A DNA stretch of 35,180 nucleotides from Candidatus Melainabacteria bacterium (lineage in GTDB: Bacteria; Cyanobacteriota; Vampirovibrionia; Obscuribacterales; Obscuribacteraceae): assembly GCA_020853845.1 (NCBI GenBank), contig JADYYD010000146.1, forward strand, positions 1 through 35,180. Reading direction: 5' to 3'. A program made the translations under genes and the position numbers. How positions within the stretch are numbered: position 1 is the stretch's first letter; the number at the start of each line of letters is the position of its first letter. Below, in pieces: positions 1 to 7,556 of the stretch. Under the pieces are notes generated by a model, which made no database searches, had not been told where the DNA came from, and worked only from the letters and a program-made list of their open reading frames with translations.

Positions 1-400
<400 letters not shown>

Positions 401-563
401 AACAAAATATCTGGTGATTACGATAATCAGCAAAGATGCCATCCTCAATATGCAGTATTCAGGGTATGGTTCAGGACCACGAAAGTGGCTCCGCAAGAAC
501 CATGCTGGTCCCAAAGGACCACACGTGGATCGCACCATATTCGGTGCCCACACCCTAAAAGGT
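401..563 (+). other. 23S-5S internal transcribed spacer
   Basis: Spacer between 23S and 5S rRNA. No tRNA is visible. It holds two small perfect hairpins: TGGTCC/GGACCA with a CAAA loop at 506-521, and GCACC/GGTGC around 532-547. Hairpins of this kind are plausible rRNA processing sites, but that role is inferred. Confidence 0.7.
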
Positions 564-680
564 TCTTGGTGCTAAAGCGACCGGAACACACCCGTTCCCA
601 TCCCGAACACGACGGTAAAGACGGTCAGCAGCGACAATACTTGGTGGGAGACCGCCTGGGAAGATAGCCCGGTGCCAGGA
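564..680 (+). rRNA. rrf: 5S ribosomal RNA
   Basis: About 117 nt. The internal CCCGTTCCCATCCCGAACAC block is the classical 5S loop sequence. The terminal stem TCTTGGTG (from about 564) pairs with the 3' segment ending GTGCCAGGA at 680, which fixes both ends. It lies about 160 nt after the 23S gene on the same strand and is followed at once by a terminator. Confidence 0.96.
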
Positions 681-685
681 TTTAT

Positions 686-720
686 AAAAGACCCGAGTTA
701 ACCCTCGGGTCTTTTTTTTT
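686..720 (+). terminator. rRNA operon rho-independent terminator
   Basis: AAAAGACCCGAG pairs with CTCGGGTCTTTT around a six-base loop, and the stem runs into an uninterrupted T tract to 720. It starts six bases after the 5S 3' end and closes the rRNA operon. Confidence 0.95.
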
Positions 721-780
721 GCGCATTTTTGCGCGACGCTTCTCACTCTCGCACTCTAAAACTACATCCGCGGAGCCGCA

Positions 781-890
781 TGCGCACTGGCTCTTCACTA
801 AATGGCTCCTCCCTAACTGGTCGTCATCCGGCGCACAGGCTTTTCACTAACTGGCTCCCATGCGGACGGGCTTTTCACTAACTGGCTCCC
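781..890. repeat. three imperfect ~30-nt direct repeats
   Basis: Copies at 781-808, 830-859 and 861-890 share the core GGCTTTTCACTAACTGGCTC (the first copy reads GGCTCTTCACTAAATGGCTC). Each is preceded by a GCGCAC/GCGGAC-type block. The last two are nearly adjacent. No gene covers them; the stretch 721-1150 holds only these and the 69-nt repeats. Confidence 0.8.
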
Positions 891-923
891 TGCGCACGCA
901 TTCTCCATCTAATCAGGCTCCCC

Positions 924-992
924 GGGGTTGTCATTCGCGATTTACCACTGTGATCCGTATCGCCCACCTCACTTTACGCATGACAGTGGTAA
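924..992. repeat. 69-nt hairpin repeat, copy 1
   Basis: A 69-nt unit beginning GGGGTTGTCATTCGCG that carries an internal perfect 10-bp inverted repeat, TTACCACTGT (942-951) / ACAGTGGTAA (983-992), with a 31-nt loop. It matches copy 2 at 1057-1125 at all but two positions. This looks like a REP- or MITE-like dispersed element; mobility is not demonstrated. Confidence 0.85.
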
Positions 993-1056
993 GCATGTCC
1001 CATTTAGCGAAACACGCATGGCGCCTGAGGCTTCTAACCAAGTTTCTTTTCAAAAA

Positions 1057-1125
1057 GGGGTTGTCATTCGCGTTTTACCACTGTGACCCGTATCGCCCAC
1101 CTCACTTTACGCATGACAGTGGTAA
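1057..1125. repeat. 69-nt hairpin repeat, copy 2
   Basis: Second copy of the 69-nt unit in the same orientation, 64 nt after copy 1. It differs at two positions (A/T near the start, T/C in the loop). The internal dyad TTACCACTGT / ACAGTGGTAA (1075-1084 / 1116-1125) is fully conserved. It ends just 26 nt from the stop codon of the convergent PLD-HTH gene, where it might also act as a terminator-like structure. Confidence 0.85.
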
Positions 1126-1150
1126 ATCGCAGAATGCATACTGGAATTGG

Positions 1151-2011
1151 TCAGTCAGCAAGACGATCATCGAGAATCTGCAAAAAGAATCGAGGCACGA
1201 GGCGCATCTCTAAGTCGAGATTATGGCAAACAGCGCAAATCACTCGGAATGAAATGTTGTGCAAAGAGCCATTTTCAAGATGTGAAATCGTTTGTTGACA
1301 TACCCCCACACTCATTGCAAGTTGGCGCTGGGTCATCCGGGAGGCGAGTCTATGTCGTTTAATCCGACGACCAATCAATTCAAGTTGCTCCTCCGCAGTT
1401 GCAGTGCCTCCATCCAACGTTCTACCATTGCGCCGCGCCGCGCACGTTTCACACCGGTTCAACCCATGCTCAACCATCGCGCTAATCGCCATGTCCTTGC
1501 TGACTATGCGCGACATTCGCTCGCGCGTATTCCTGTGACTGAGCACATTCAAACTGCCATCCCACAACACTTGTTCATCAATGACCGCGACTTTCTCATG
1601 AATTGCCGGCTTTACATTTATGTGCACACCGGCGTTTTTAAGATGCACCAGACAATTCTGGAATTCGGCACAGTCACCTTGATCCTGCAGAAAAACGCAT
1701 ACACACACATGGCGATCGACGCACGCCCGAAAGTCAGAACTGAGTTGCGACCAGCGATTGTGCGTGATGTAGGGACTCTGCAGAATTACAAGCGCCTTCG
1801 CATTCCGAACATCTTCGAGGAATCTCCCGTAGAAATTCGATTCGTTGAAGACCTGAATAGAATCAGGTACAAAAGATTGTGCCTCGATAGGCTTGCTATC
1901 CGACTGGCTTGGCGGCTCCATCAAAATTGGCTCGCAGGATATTTGTCTGGCTGTTCGGCCGCTCGAAGGGTCATTCGATCGGCTGATACTCATGCATCGC
2001 AATGAGCTCAA
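1151..2011 (-). CDS. single-HKD phospholipase D-like protein fused to XRE helix-turn-helix
   Basis: 286 aa from a TTG at 2011; an in-frame ATG lies at 1993 and another at residue 31. No convincing ribosome binding site decides between them. Residues about 55-165 form a PLD-like domain with one complete HKD motif: H138-x-K140-x4-D145-x6-G152-S153-x-N155. Members of this superfamily cleave phosphodiester bonds in lipids or DNA, and single-motif proteins act as dimers. A Cys pair (C187, C190) lies in the linker. Residues about 210-272 form a Cro/C1-type helix-turn-helix (MTQRQLAMSVGVCQQTISHLENG). PLD plus DNA-binding domain recalls BfiI-like nucleases, so a DNA-directed nuclease is the favoured but unproven role. 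It is divergent from the downstream hydrolase gene; the repeat pair lies just past its stop. Confidence 0.8.
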   Translation of the reverse strand: MSSLRCMSISRSNDPSSGRTARQISCEPILMEPPSQSDSKPIEAQSFVPDSIQVFNESNFYGRFLEDVRNAKALVILQSPYITHNRWSQLSSDFRACVDRHVCVCVFLQDQGDCAEFQNCLVHLKNAGVHINVKPAIHEKVAVIDEQVLWDGSLNVLSHRNTRERMSRIVSKDMAISAMVEHGLNRCETCAARRNGRTLDGGTATAEEQLELIGRRIKRHRLASRMTQRQLAMSVGVCQQTISHLENGSLHNISFRVICAVCHNLDLEMRLVPRFFLQILDDRLAD

Positions 2012-2207
2012 TCACTGTACGATTAGTCAAACAAACATATACTGTTGAATTGAACAGGCCCAAACATTCCCGCCAAATGTTCCCCCTAGTTTTCTTGAGC
2101 GCGCAACTTTCTTGGCTAAAGCGGGTATTTGACTTCATTGGATTCACAACTTTATTCGTACATTCATGCGTAGATTCATGCATACATTCACATTCAAAGG
2201 ATTGATT

Positions 2208-3242
2208 ATGCAAGCCTGCCACCGTCACAAAACAATAGCCATTTTGCTTTCTGCAATCTGCCTGGTCGCGAGCGAAAAGCTAGCAATCGGCTCCACGGCG
2301 GTCTCCGTCAAGTACCAAGACTGGCAAGACACCGAAAGGAACCGAACGATCCCCGTAAAGTTGTATCTGCCATCAAAGATCGATAGACCTGTACCGGCGG
2401 TCGTCTTCTCACACGGGCTCGGTGGCTCGCGAGAAGCGGCCGAATATCTCGGCAACTATTGGGCGGAGCACGGCTATATTGGCGTATTTATCCAACATCC
2501 CGGCAGTGATGAATCTTTTTGGCGACCAGGCCTGAGTTTGAAAACTGCCAACAGAGAACAGTTGATGGGGAAATTCCGGCAAACGCTCGCAAACCCAGAG
2601 CACGCGGTTAACCGAAGTTATGACGTCCATTTCGTACTAGATCAATTGGAGAAATTGAGCGCATCAGATCCGGCGCTCAAGGGAAAAATTGATTTGCAAG
2701 AAATCGCCATTGCAGGACATTCATATGGCTCCTGGACGGCTCTGACTGCCAGTGGTCAGCGCTTCTTTTCAGGCAGAGCGAAGGGAGTTTCCAGTGCGGA
2801 CCAGCGAATCAAAGCGGCGATTTATTTAAGTCCGACGCCACCACGGACGGGGCAGGATCCCGCCCAAGTTTTCGGGTCAATTGCGATACCAGGCATACAC
2901 TTTACCGGAACGCTTGATTCATCTCCGGTGAATAACACCAAAGCAGAAGAAAGAAGAATTGCATTCGATAATATTACAAAGAGTGATCAATACCTGGTCA
3001 TTCTTAATGATGCAGATCACGGGGTTTTCGGCGGGAGAAAAAGATTTAGGGCGAAGCCGCTCGACAGTAAACATCAGGAGATCACCGAGCAAATGTCGAC
3101 CGCATTTCTCGATGCGTATTTGAAGCACGACGCATCAGCAAAGCTGTGGTTATCGAAATCAGCGCCTTCCTTTGTAAAACCTTTCGGTCTCTACGAAAGC
3201 AAAGGAGCGCAACCAGCTGCTGCAAGAAGCCGAGCAAATTGA
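2208..3242 (+). CDS. secreted alpha/beta hydrolase (PAF-acetylhydrolase/dienelactone hydrolase-like)
   Basis: 344 aa, starting at ATG 2208 because AAAGGA lies six bases upstream; an in-frame ATG at 2166 is less well placed. An N-terminal signal peptide (residues about 8-28, hydrophobic AILLSAICLVAS) predicts export. The alpha/beta-hydrolase fold is shown by the oxyanion-side HGLGG (69-73), the nucleophile elbow GHSYG with Ser172, a likely acid at D237 (TGTLDSS) and the catalytic His271 (NDADHGVFGG). The family hydrolyses esters or lipids; the substrate cannot be read from sequence. It stands alone on +, followed by a 61-nt gap and a conserved hypothetical gene. Confidence 0.85.
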   Translation: MQACHRHKTIAILLSAICLVASEKLAIGSTAVSVKYQDWQDTERNRTIPVKLYLPSKIDRPVPAVVFSHGLGGSREAAEYLGNYWAEHGYIGVFIQHPGSDESFWRPGLSLKTANREQLMGKFRQTLANPEHAVNRSYDVHFVLDQLEKLSASDPALKGKIDLQEIAIAGHSYGSWTALTASGQRFFSGRAKGVSSADQRIKAAIYLSPTPPRTGQDPAQVFGSIAIPGIHFTGTLDSSPVNNTKAEERRIAFDNITKSDQYLVILNDADHGVFGGRKRFRAKPLDSKHQEITEQMSTAFLDAYLKHDASAKLWLSKSAPSFVKPFGLYESKGAQPAAARSRAN

Positions 3243-3303
3243 GATAATATCGAGCAACGAATATTTCAAGAATCAAACTTGTAGGGAGAAGTTAGTTCGG
3301 AAA

Positions 3304-4296
3304 GTGCGGGAAGCCTCATGCCGCTGCTATGCAATCGTCGCTCGGGAAGCGCCCGTAGCCATCATCTTTCGCCGCGGTCCTTCGGCGGTTGTTCAGCTCG
3401 TAAAATGGAATTTGGAAGACGACACTTTCGAAGAAGGCCAGTGGTTCAAAGGTCGCATCTACGAACGGCGCGCTGACTTATCGCCTTCCGGCAAATATTT
3501 GATCTACTTCGCTGCGAAATACAGAGGTCCCATGTACAGTTGGACGGCAGTCTCTAAGCCGCCCTACCTTACGGCAGTCGCGCTATGGGAAGGCATGGGC
3601 GCGTGGGGCGGCGGCGGCTTGTTCGACGATGACAAAAATGTGCAACTCAATCACTCAATCACACGAATGAAGCTGAGCGACACATGCGAATTGCCGGCGA
3701 GTGTAAATGTGACGCCGTGCGGTGCCGACTCCGGAAGCGGAGAGGACAGCCCGGTCATGGATATGCGGCTGGAGCGCGACGGCTGGGTGCAAACTGAATT
3801 TGGAGAGCCCACATACAAATTCGATGTATACAGCAATTTTGATCGGCTGCAGGACGCGCAGGAAACATACGGTTTTTTGGAAGGCGCGCAAATTTGGTAT
3901 GAAAACTTGAAGGAAGATGAGCGAAACCGCGTCGAAGAACTGAAGTTGGAAACACCGCCAAAGTACGAAATGTTTATGACTCTCGATCCGCCCGATGTCC
4001 ACGAAAAACAGCATGGCGACTACACCCTTCAGATGACGACCTTCGGCTTTCACGAGACGAACGGCCCGCCCTGGGTGCAAGAATTTAGAGTGATTGCAAA
4101 GGATGGGAAGGAAACATACAACGTCGGCAAAGCTGATTGGGCAGACTGGGATAAGAACGGCGATCTGCTTTTTTCCAAGGATGGATGCATATACCGCTCG
4201 AAAAAGGAAAAGTTGGACTCTCCCAAAGAACTGATTAATATGACGGCCTCGAAGTTCAAACCCATTACTGCACCGCCTGAATTCAGAGTCTGGTAG
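3304..4296 (+). CDS. conserved hypothetical protein
   Basis: 330 aa from GTG 3304; no in-frame ATG exists nearby upstream, and an AGGGAG lies about 15 nt before it, so the start is uncertain. No signal peptide or membrane segment is visible. The N-terminal third is rich in aromatic residues and glycine (GQWFKGRIYERRADLSPSGKY is followed by LIYFAAKY and WGGGGLF), a pattern I associate with a widespread family of uncharacterised bacterial proteins that have a beta-propeller-like feel. The phrase DLSPSGKYLIYF resembles WD40/TolB-like blades, but I cannot assign a function. It is convergent with the downstream kinase. Confidence 0.75.
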   Translation: MREASCRCYAIVAREAPVAIIFRRGPSAVVQLVKWNLEDDTFEEGQWFKGRIYERRADLSPSGKYLIYFAAKYRGPMYSWTAVSKPPYLTAVALWEGMGAWGGGGLFDDDKNVQLNHSITRMKLSDTCELPASVNVTPCGADSGSGEDSPVMDMRLERDGWVQTEFGEPTYKFDVYSNFDRLQDAQETYGFLEGAQIWYENLKEDERNRVEELKLETPPKYEMFMTLDPPDVHEKQHGDYTLQMTTFGFHETNGPPWVQEFRVIAKDGKETYNVGKADWADWDKNGDLLFSKDGCIYRSKKEKLDSPKELINMTASKFKPITAPPEFRVW

Positions 4297-4327
4297 GGCA
4301 CCTTGCTTGCCTTACCTTTCCCCCAAT

Positions 4328-4375
4328 CTGCAACTAATCTGCTCTGCAACTAATCTGCTCTGCAACTAATCTGCG
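4328..4375. repeat. 16-nt tandem repeat, three copies
   Basis: CTGCAACTAATCTGCT is repeated at 4328-4343 and 4344-4359, with a last copy at 4360-4375 that ends in G instead of T. It sits between the two convergent genes and includes the stop codon and last codons of the kinase on the - strand (4366-4375). Confidence 0.9.
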
Positions 4376-6180
4376 CTGTTTTTATCTTCTTCGAAGATAA
4401 ACATAACGTGCTTGAATTTGGTCCTGAGAAAGTCGCGATCCGCAACGGTTATCTTCGGACATTGATTGAGATTTACTCTACTAATAGTCCTACTGCTGCA
4501 CAACAAGCTGACACTATCTACGGTGACCTGGCGACTATTCTCCAAATTTACCGATAACAGACGCTTGAATTTAGACAGGCTCGACAACCCGGCATTGGTA
4601 AATAGCGTTCTTCCCATCTTGATGTAAGCGAGATTTTCACACCCCAACATTTGCTTTATACCGACATCATCCAGCGTGGCATTCAAAAAACTTATCCTGT
4701 GCAGCTTTGGAAGAGCAGCTAAAGCTCCAAGATCCTGATTGCTTAGGCTTGCATTCAAAAAATCAAGCTTTTCGATATGCTTTTGTTTAGCCAAATAATC
4801 GAGGACTTCCTTGTTGATAGTGCCACCAGCAAGCTTCACATCAGCTCGACCCCGTTTCACCTGTTTCATCGCTTCCGCGAGCGTCTGTTCAACTGTTGCG
4901 TATTCTCGATCCCCTGTTGGGTCTGTCGTTATCCAAGTGTTGAAGTGAGTGAACGGCGGCTGTTTGCCAACAAATTTGGTATCGCGCTCGGAAAGATTTT
5001 CGATAGAACTAAGCGGCAGTTGCTCTTTTTTCTGAGCATCCGTAAGACTTGAGGCTTGACCTTCAGTTGCCTGCGAATCGCCGCCGCCCTGGACAAAATG
5101 CGTTATGAGAGCCGACACAAGAGCGGAAAAAATCGATATCGCAATCATTTGGAAAATGAGCTGCGACTGAGACACCGTCACCATCTTATCGGAATTGTTC
5201 TTAATGCCAGCCGCGCGACCGGCGCCGAGCACCGATACGTCAAGCGCATCGCCGCGCGCCACAGCAGCGAGATCATGCGCGGCAGCACCCAGGCTCTGAT
5301 ATCGCTCCTCAGGTTTCTTTGCCAACATCGTCTGAACAATTTTTTCAATCTCGGGAGGAAAATCTCTGCCGAGCGATGCCTCCTTCAAGCTCAAAAGCGG
5401 TTCCGAATTGTGCATCATCATGGTCGCCAAGGCATTCTCCCCAGCGAACGGGGGCGTTCCCGTCAATGCTTCATACAAAACACAACCAAGCGAATAGACA
5501 TCACTTCGATGGTCGACCTTCATTCCCATGCACTGCTCGGGGCTCATGTAGAGAGGGCTTCCAAATATCTCGCCGGTTTTCGTCAGTGCTTGGATTTCGC
5601 CATCCTCATGGTGAGTAAACTTGGCGATGCCGAAGTCCAATATTTTGACACTACCCTCGGTGCCAGCTTCAGCACTATCGATAATCATGATGTTGCTTGG
5701 TTTGATGTCGCGATGAACAATGCCCAGTTTATGAGCGTGAGCCAAACCAAAACAGACCTGCACAAAAATTGGAATTGCCTCTTCAACAGTAAGTGAGCGA
5801 GCGGCAAGCTGCGCGGAGAGCGTGTGACCTGTCACCAATTCCATCGCAAGAAATGGCGTTCGATCATCAAGAAGCCCATAGTCGTGAACTGAAACAATGT
5901 TGGGATGGTCAACGGCGAAGGTAGCACGGGCTTCATGTTGAAACCTGCGAGTGGTGGCATCGGAGAGATGACGCGCGTCGATTGTCTTCAGCGCGAACTT
6001 CTTGCCTACAAAAACTTGCTCGACCTTGTAGACAATCCCCATTCCGCCCTTGCCGATTTGCTCGAGGATTTTATAACGGCCGCCAACCACGTGGTCTTGT
6101 GGAAAAACCGGAGAATGCCGATCGGAAGAAGACTGCTCCCCTTCCTTGAAAGTTGAATCTTGACGCTCTGAATCGCTCAA
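4366..6180 (-). CDS. membrane Ser/Thr protein kinase with LRR-like extracytoplasmic domain
   Basis: 604 aa. The start must be the TTG at 6180 (AGG about 6 nt upstream) because the first in-frame Met is inside the ATP loop. Residues 36-310 are a Hanks-type (PknB-like) kinase with all key parts: IGKGGMG loop (42-48), Lys65, HRDIKPSN with catalytic Asp158, DFG Asp182 and GSPLYMSPEQ (208-216). One transmembrane helix spans about 341-363. The C-terminal outer part (about 440-604) has leucine-rich-repeat-like units (LDFLNASLSNQDLGALAALP, LAYIKMGRTLF), suited to ligand or protein binding. The kinase would phosphorylate cytosolic proteins in response to an outer signal. It is last in a run of - strand genes, 115 nt after the His/Glu-rich protein. 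Confidence 0.92.
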   Translation of the reverse strand: MSDSERQDSTFKEGEQSSSDRHSPVFPQDHVVGGRYKILEQIGKGGMGIVYKVEQVFVGKKFALKTIDARHLSDATTRRFQHEARATFAVDHPNIVSVHDYGLLDDRTPFLAMELVTGHTLSAQLAARSLTVEEAIPIFVQVCFGLAHAHKLGIVHRDIKPSNIMIIDSAEAGTEGSVKILDFGIAKFTHHEDGEIQALTKTGEIFGSPLYMSPEQCMGMKVDHRSDVYSLGCVLYEALTGTPPFAGENALATMMMHNSEPLLSLKEASLGRDFPPEIEKIVQTMLAKKPEERYQSLGAAAHDLAAVARGDALDVSVLGAGRAAGIKNNSDKMVTVSQSQLIFQMIAISIFSALVSALITHFVQGGGDSQATEGQASSLTDAQKKEQLPLSSIENLSERDTKFVGKQPPFTHFNTWITTDPTGDREYATVEQTLAEAMKQVKRGRADVKLAGGTINKEVLDYLAKQKHIEKLDFLNASLSNQDLGALAALPKLHRISFLNATLDDVGIKQMLGCENLAYIKMGRTLFTNAGLSSLSKFKRLLSVNLENSRQVTVDSVSLLCSSRTISRVNLNQCPKITVADRDFLRTKFKHVMFIFEEDKNSAD

Positions 6181-6295
6181 AGAAAACCTGATCGAGAACA
6201 GTTAAAACCGCTTCTCGTCATATTCCCGAAATGGATTTACTCGCGCTCGCTATCAAAGAACTTTCTGCTTAAGTTTTGCGTTTCGAGCGCGCGGT

Positions 6296-6514
6296 TTAGA
6301 ACGATGAAAGGAAATCTTTCAACTCATCGGGCGTCTCGTCCTTTTTCACTTTATTGGCTTCGTAGTTCCAGGCAGCCTTATCGGTCTTGATCTCGCCGGC
6401 AGGGAGTTGTTCGTCACCGATATCTCCGGCTTCGGTCACTTCCTCAACGCGCTCGTGATCGGTCTCGTGTTCGTTTTTGTGCTCGCCTTTGTGTTCGTTT
6501 TTCTTTCTAGCCAT
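6296..6514 (-). CDS. small His/Glu/Lys-rich hydrophilic protein
   Basis: 72 aa. The start is ATG 6514, where AAGAAGG lies about six bases upstream; a longer reading (to 6598) has no such signal. The N-terminal third is built of irregular EHK/EH units (KKNEHKGEHKNEHETDHE), giving a charged, probably disordered and possibly metal-binding segment. The rest is acidic. No signal peptide, no membrane segment and no recognised family. It lies between the GNAT gene and kinase 1 on the same strand. Confidence 0.6.
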   Translation of the reverse strand: MARKKNEHKGEHKNEHETDHERVEEVTEAGDIGDEQLPAGEIKTDKAAWNYEANKVKKDETPDELKDFLSSF

Positions 6515-6619
6515 TGGGCACCTTCTTTCGACATTGTGAAAGGTTCGACCGGGCGAAATGGCGTGAGGTTCCCGCCTGCCATTCATGCGAGCACTCAAGT
6601 TTTACAAAAACCCGAAACT

Positions 6620-7393
6620 CTAAGCCGATTGAGGCTTTACAGGTCGGAGCGGCATTTCTCGGAATAAGAACTTCAACCCCGGAATCGGCAGCGAATGCTT
6701 TTCTTCGCCTACAATCTTCAGTCCGGCGCGCTCATACAGAGGTTGGGCGGCACGCTCGCCTCGAGAGGTGCTAGTGAAAAGCCTCAGATAGTCGACGTTT
6801 TCCTTCTTCGCTTCATCAATGGAGAAATCGAGCAGTTTCTGCCCAATGCCCTTGCCTCGATATGCAGGGCGCACGCTCATCCAACCCAACCAGAGCGCTT
6901 CTGCCTGGTCTTTGCTGGTTTGATAAAGCCCGGTCGTCCCCAAAACCCGATTTTCCTTGTCCACAGCGACAAAATAACGCGCGTTCAGCTCAGTGTGTGG
7001 CATACTGCCGCCCACCGCCTTCTTAGCCAGGGGATTGAGCGAAGCGGCGAAGTCGGATGCCGGATTGAGAAAACCCATACCATAGCGAAATCCGTCTTTT
7101 CCGGCATTGATAGCACCGGGGAGATTCTCCGCCGTCAGCGGAATGATTCGCACGTCCTGAGGATCCAGGGCTTTGGCTGCTGCCGTCAGGGCGCGCTGGC
7201 TGAGTGCGTAAGGAACGTATCTGGAAGCGGCATAGGCGCCCACACCGACAATCCCCACGGTCACAGCCGAGGCGATTGGGTGGCGCTCTACAAAATCATA
7301 GGCATCAGCGAAAAGCCCCTGGTTTTCCGCCGGCGTCTGGGCGGCAACCTCATCAGGTTGCGCCTGCGCCAATTCGATATGGCGTTCGTTCAT
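6620..7393 (-). CDS. membrane-anchored GNAT-family N-acetyltransferase
   Basis: 257 aa from ATG 7393, with AAGG seven bases upstream. Residues about 82-250 are a GNAT acetyltransferase: the strand WLGWMSVRPAYRGKGIG carries the acetyl-CoA pyrophosphate-binding motif RGKGIG (179-184), followed by the helix QKLLDFSIDEAKK and the C-terminal LYERAGLKIVGEE. Unusually, a single hydrophobic helix (about 40-58, IASAVTVGIVGVGAYAAS) precedes the domain, so the enzyme may sit on the membrane. The acceptor substrate is unknown. It is transcribed in line with the kinase genes on both sides. Confidence 0.85.
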   Translation of the reverse strand: MNERHIELAQAQPDEVAAQTPAENQGLFADAYDFVERHPIASAVTVGIVGVGAYAASRYVPYALSQRALTAAAKALDPQDVRIIPLTAENLPGAINAGKDGFRYGMGFLNPASDFAASLNPLAKKAVGGSMPHTELNARYFVAVDKENRVLGTTGLYQTSKDQAEALWLGWMSVRPAYRGKGIGQKLLDFSIDEAKKENVDYLRLFTSTSRGERAAQPLYERAGLKIVGEEKHSLPIPGLKFLFREMPLRPVKPQSA

Positions 7394-7556
7394 CTTGGTG
7401 CCTTAGAGGGAGGTCGGTCGCGACCAAACTGTATCCGCAGGGAAGTAAATCCCCTCGCATTGCCTATAGATTGTTCGGAAGCAATCACATCATATGCACG
7501 CACCGGAAACTTGGGAATGGTGGAATTACCCAACACCCAAACTGCAAACAGGATGG

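Noticed and set aside
401-563. tRNA genes in the rRNA spacer or other gaps
   Set aside because: No T-loop (GGTTCGAATCC-like) or cloverleaf pairing seen in the spacer or in the larger intergenic gaps.
924-1125. The two 69-nt repeats as a CRISPR array
   Set aside because: Only two copies, repeats too long, 64-nt gap, and no cas genes nearby.
1292-2005. 237-codon frame on + opposite the PLD-HTH gene
   Set aside because: It is a shadow of the - strand gene, which shows a full HKD motif and a helix-turn-helix.
5056-5796. 246-codon frame on + inside kinase 1
   Set aside because: Antisense to a complete kinase domain; its sequence has no family features.
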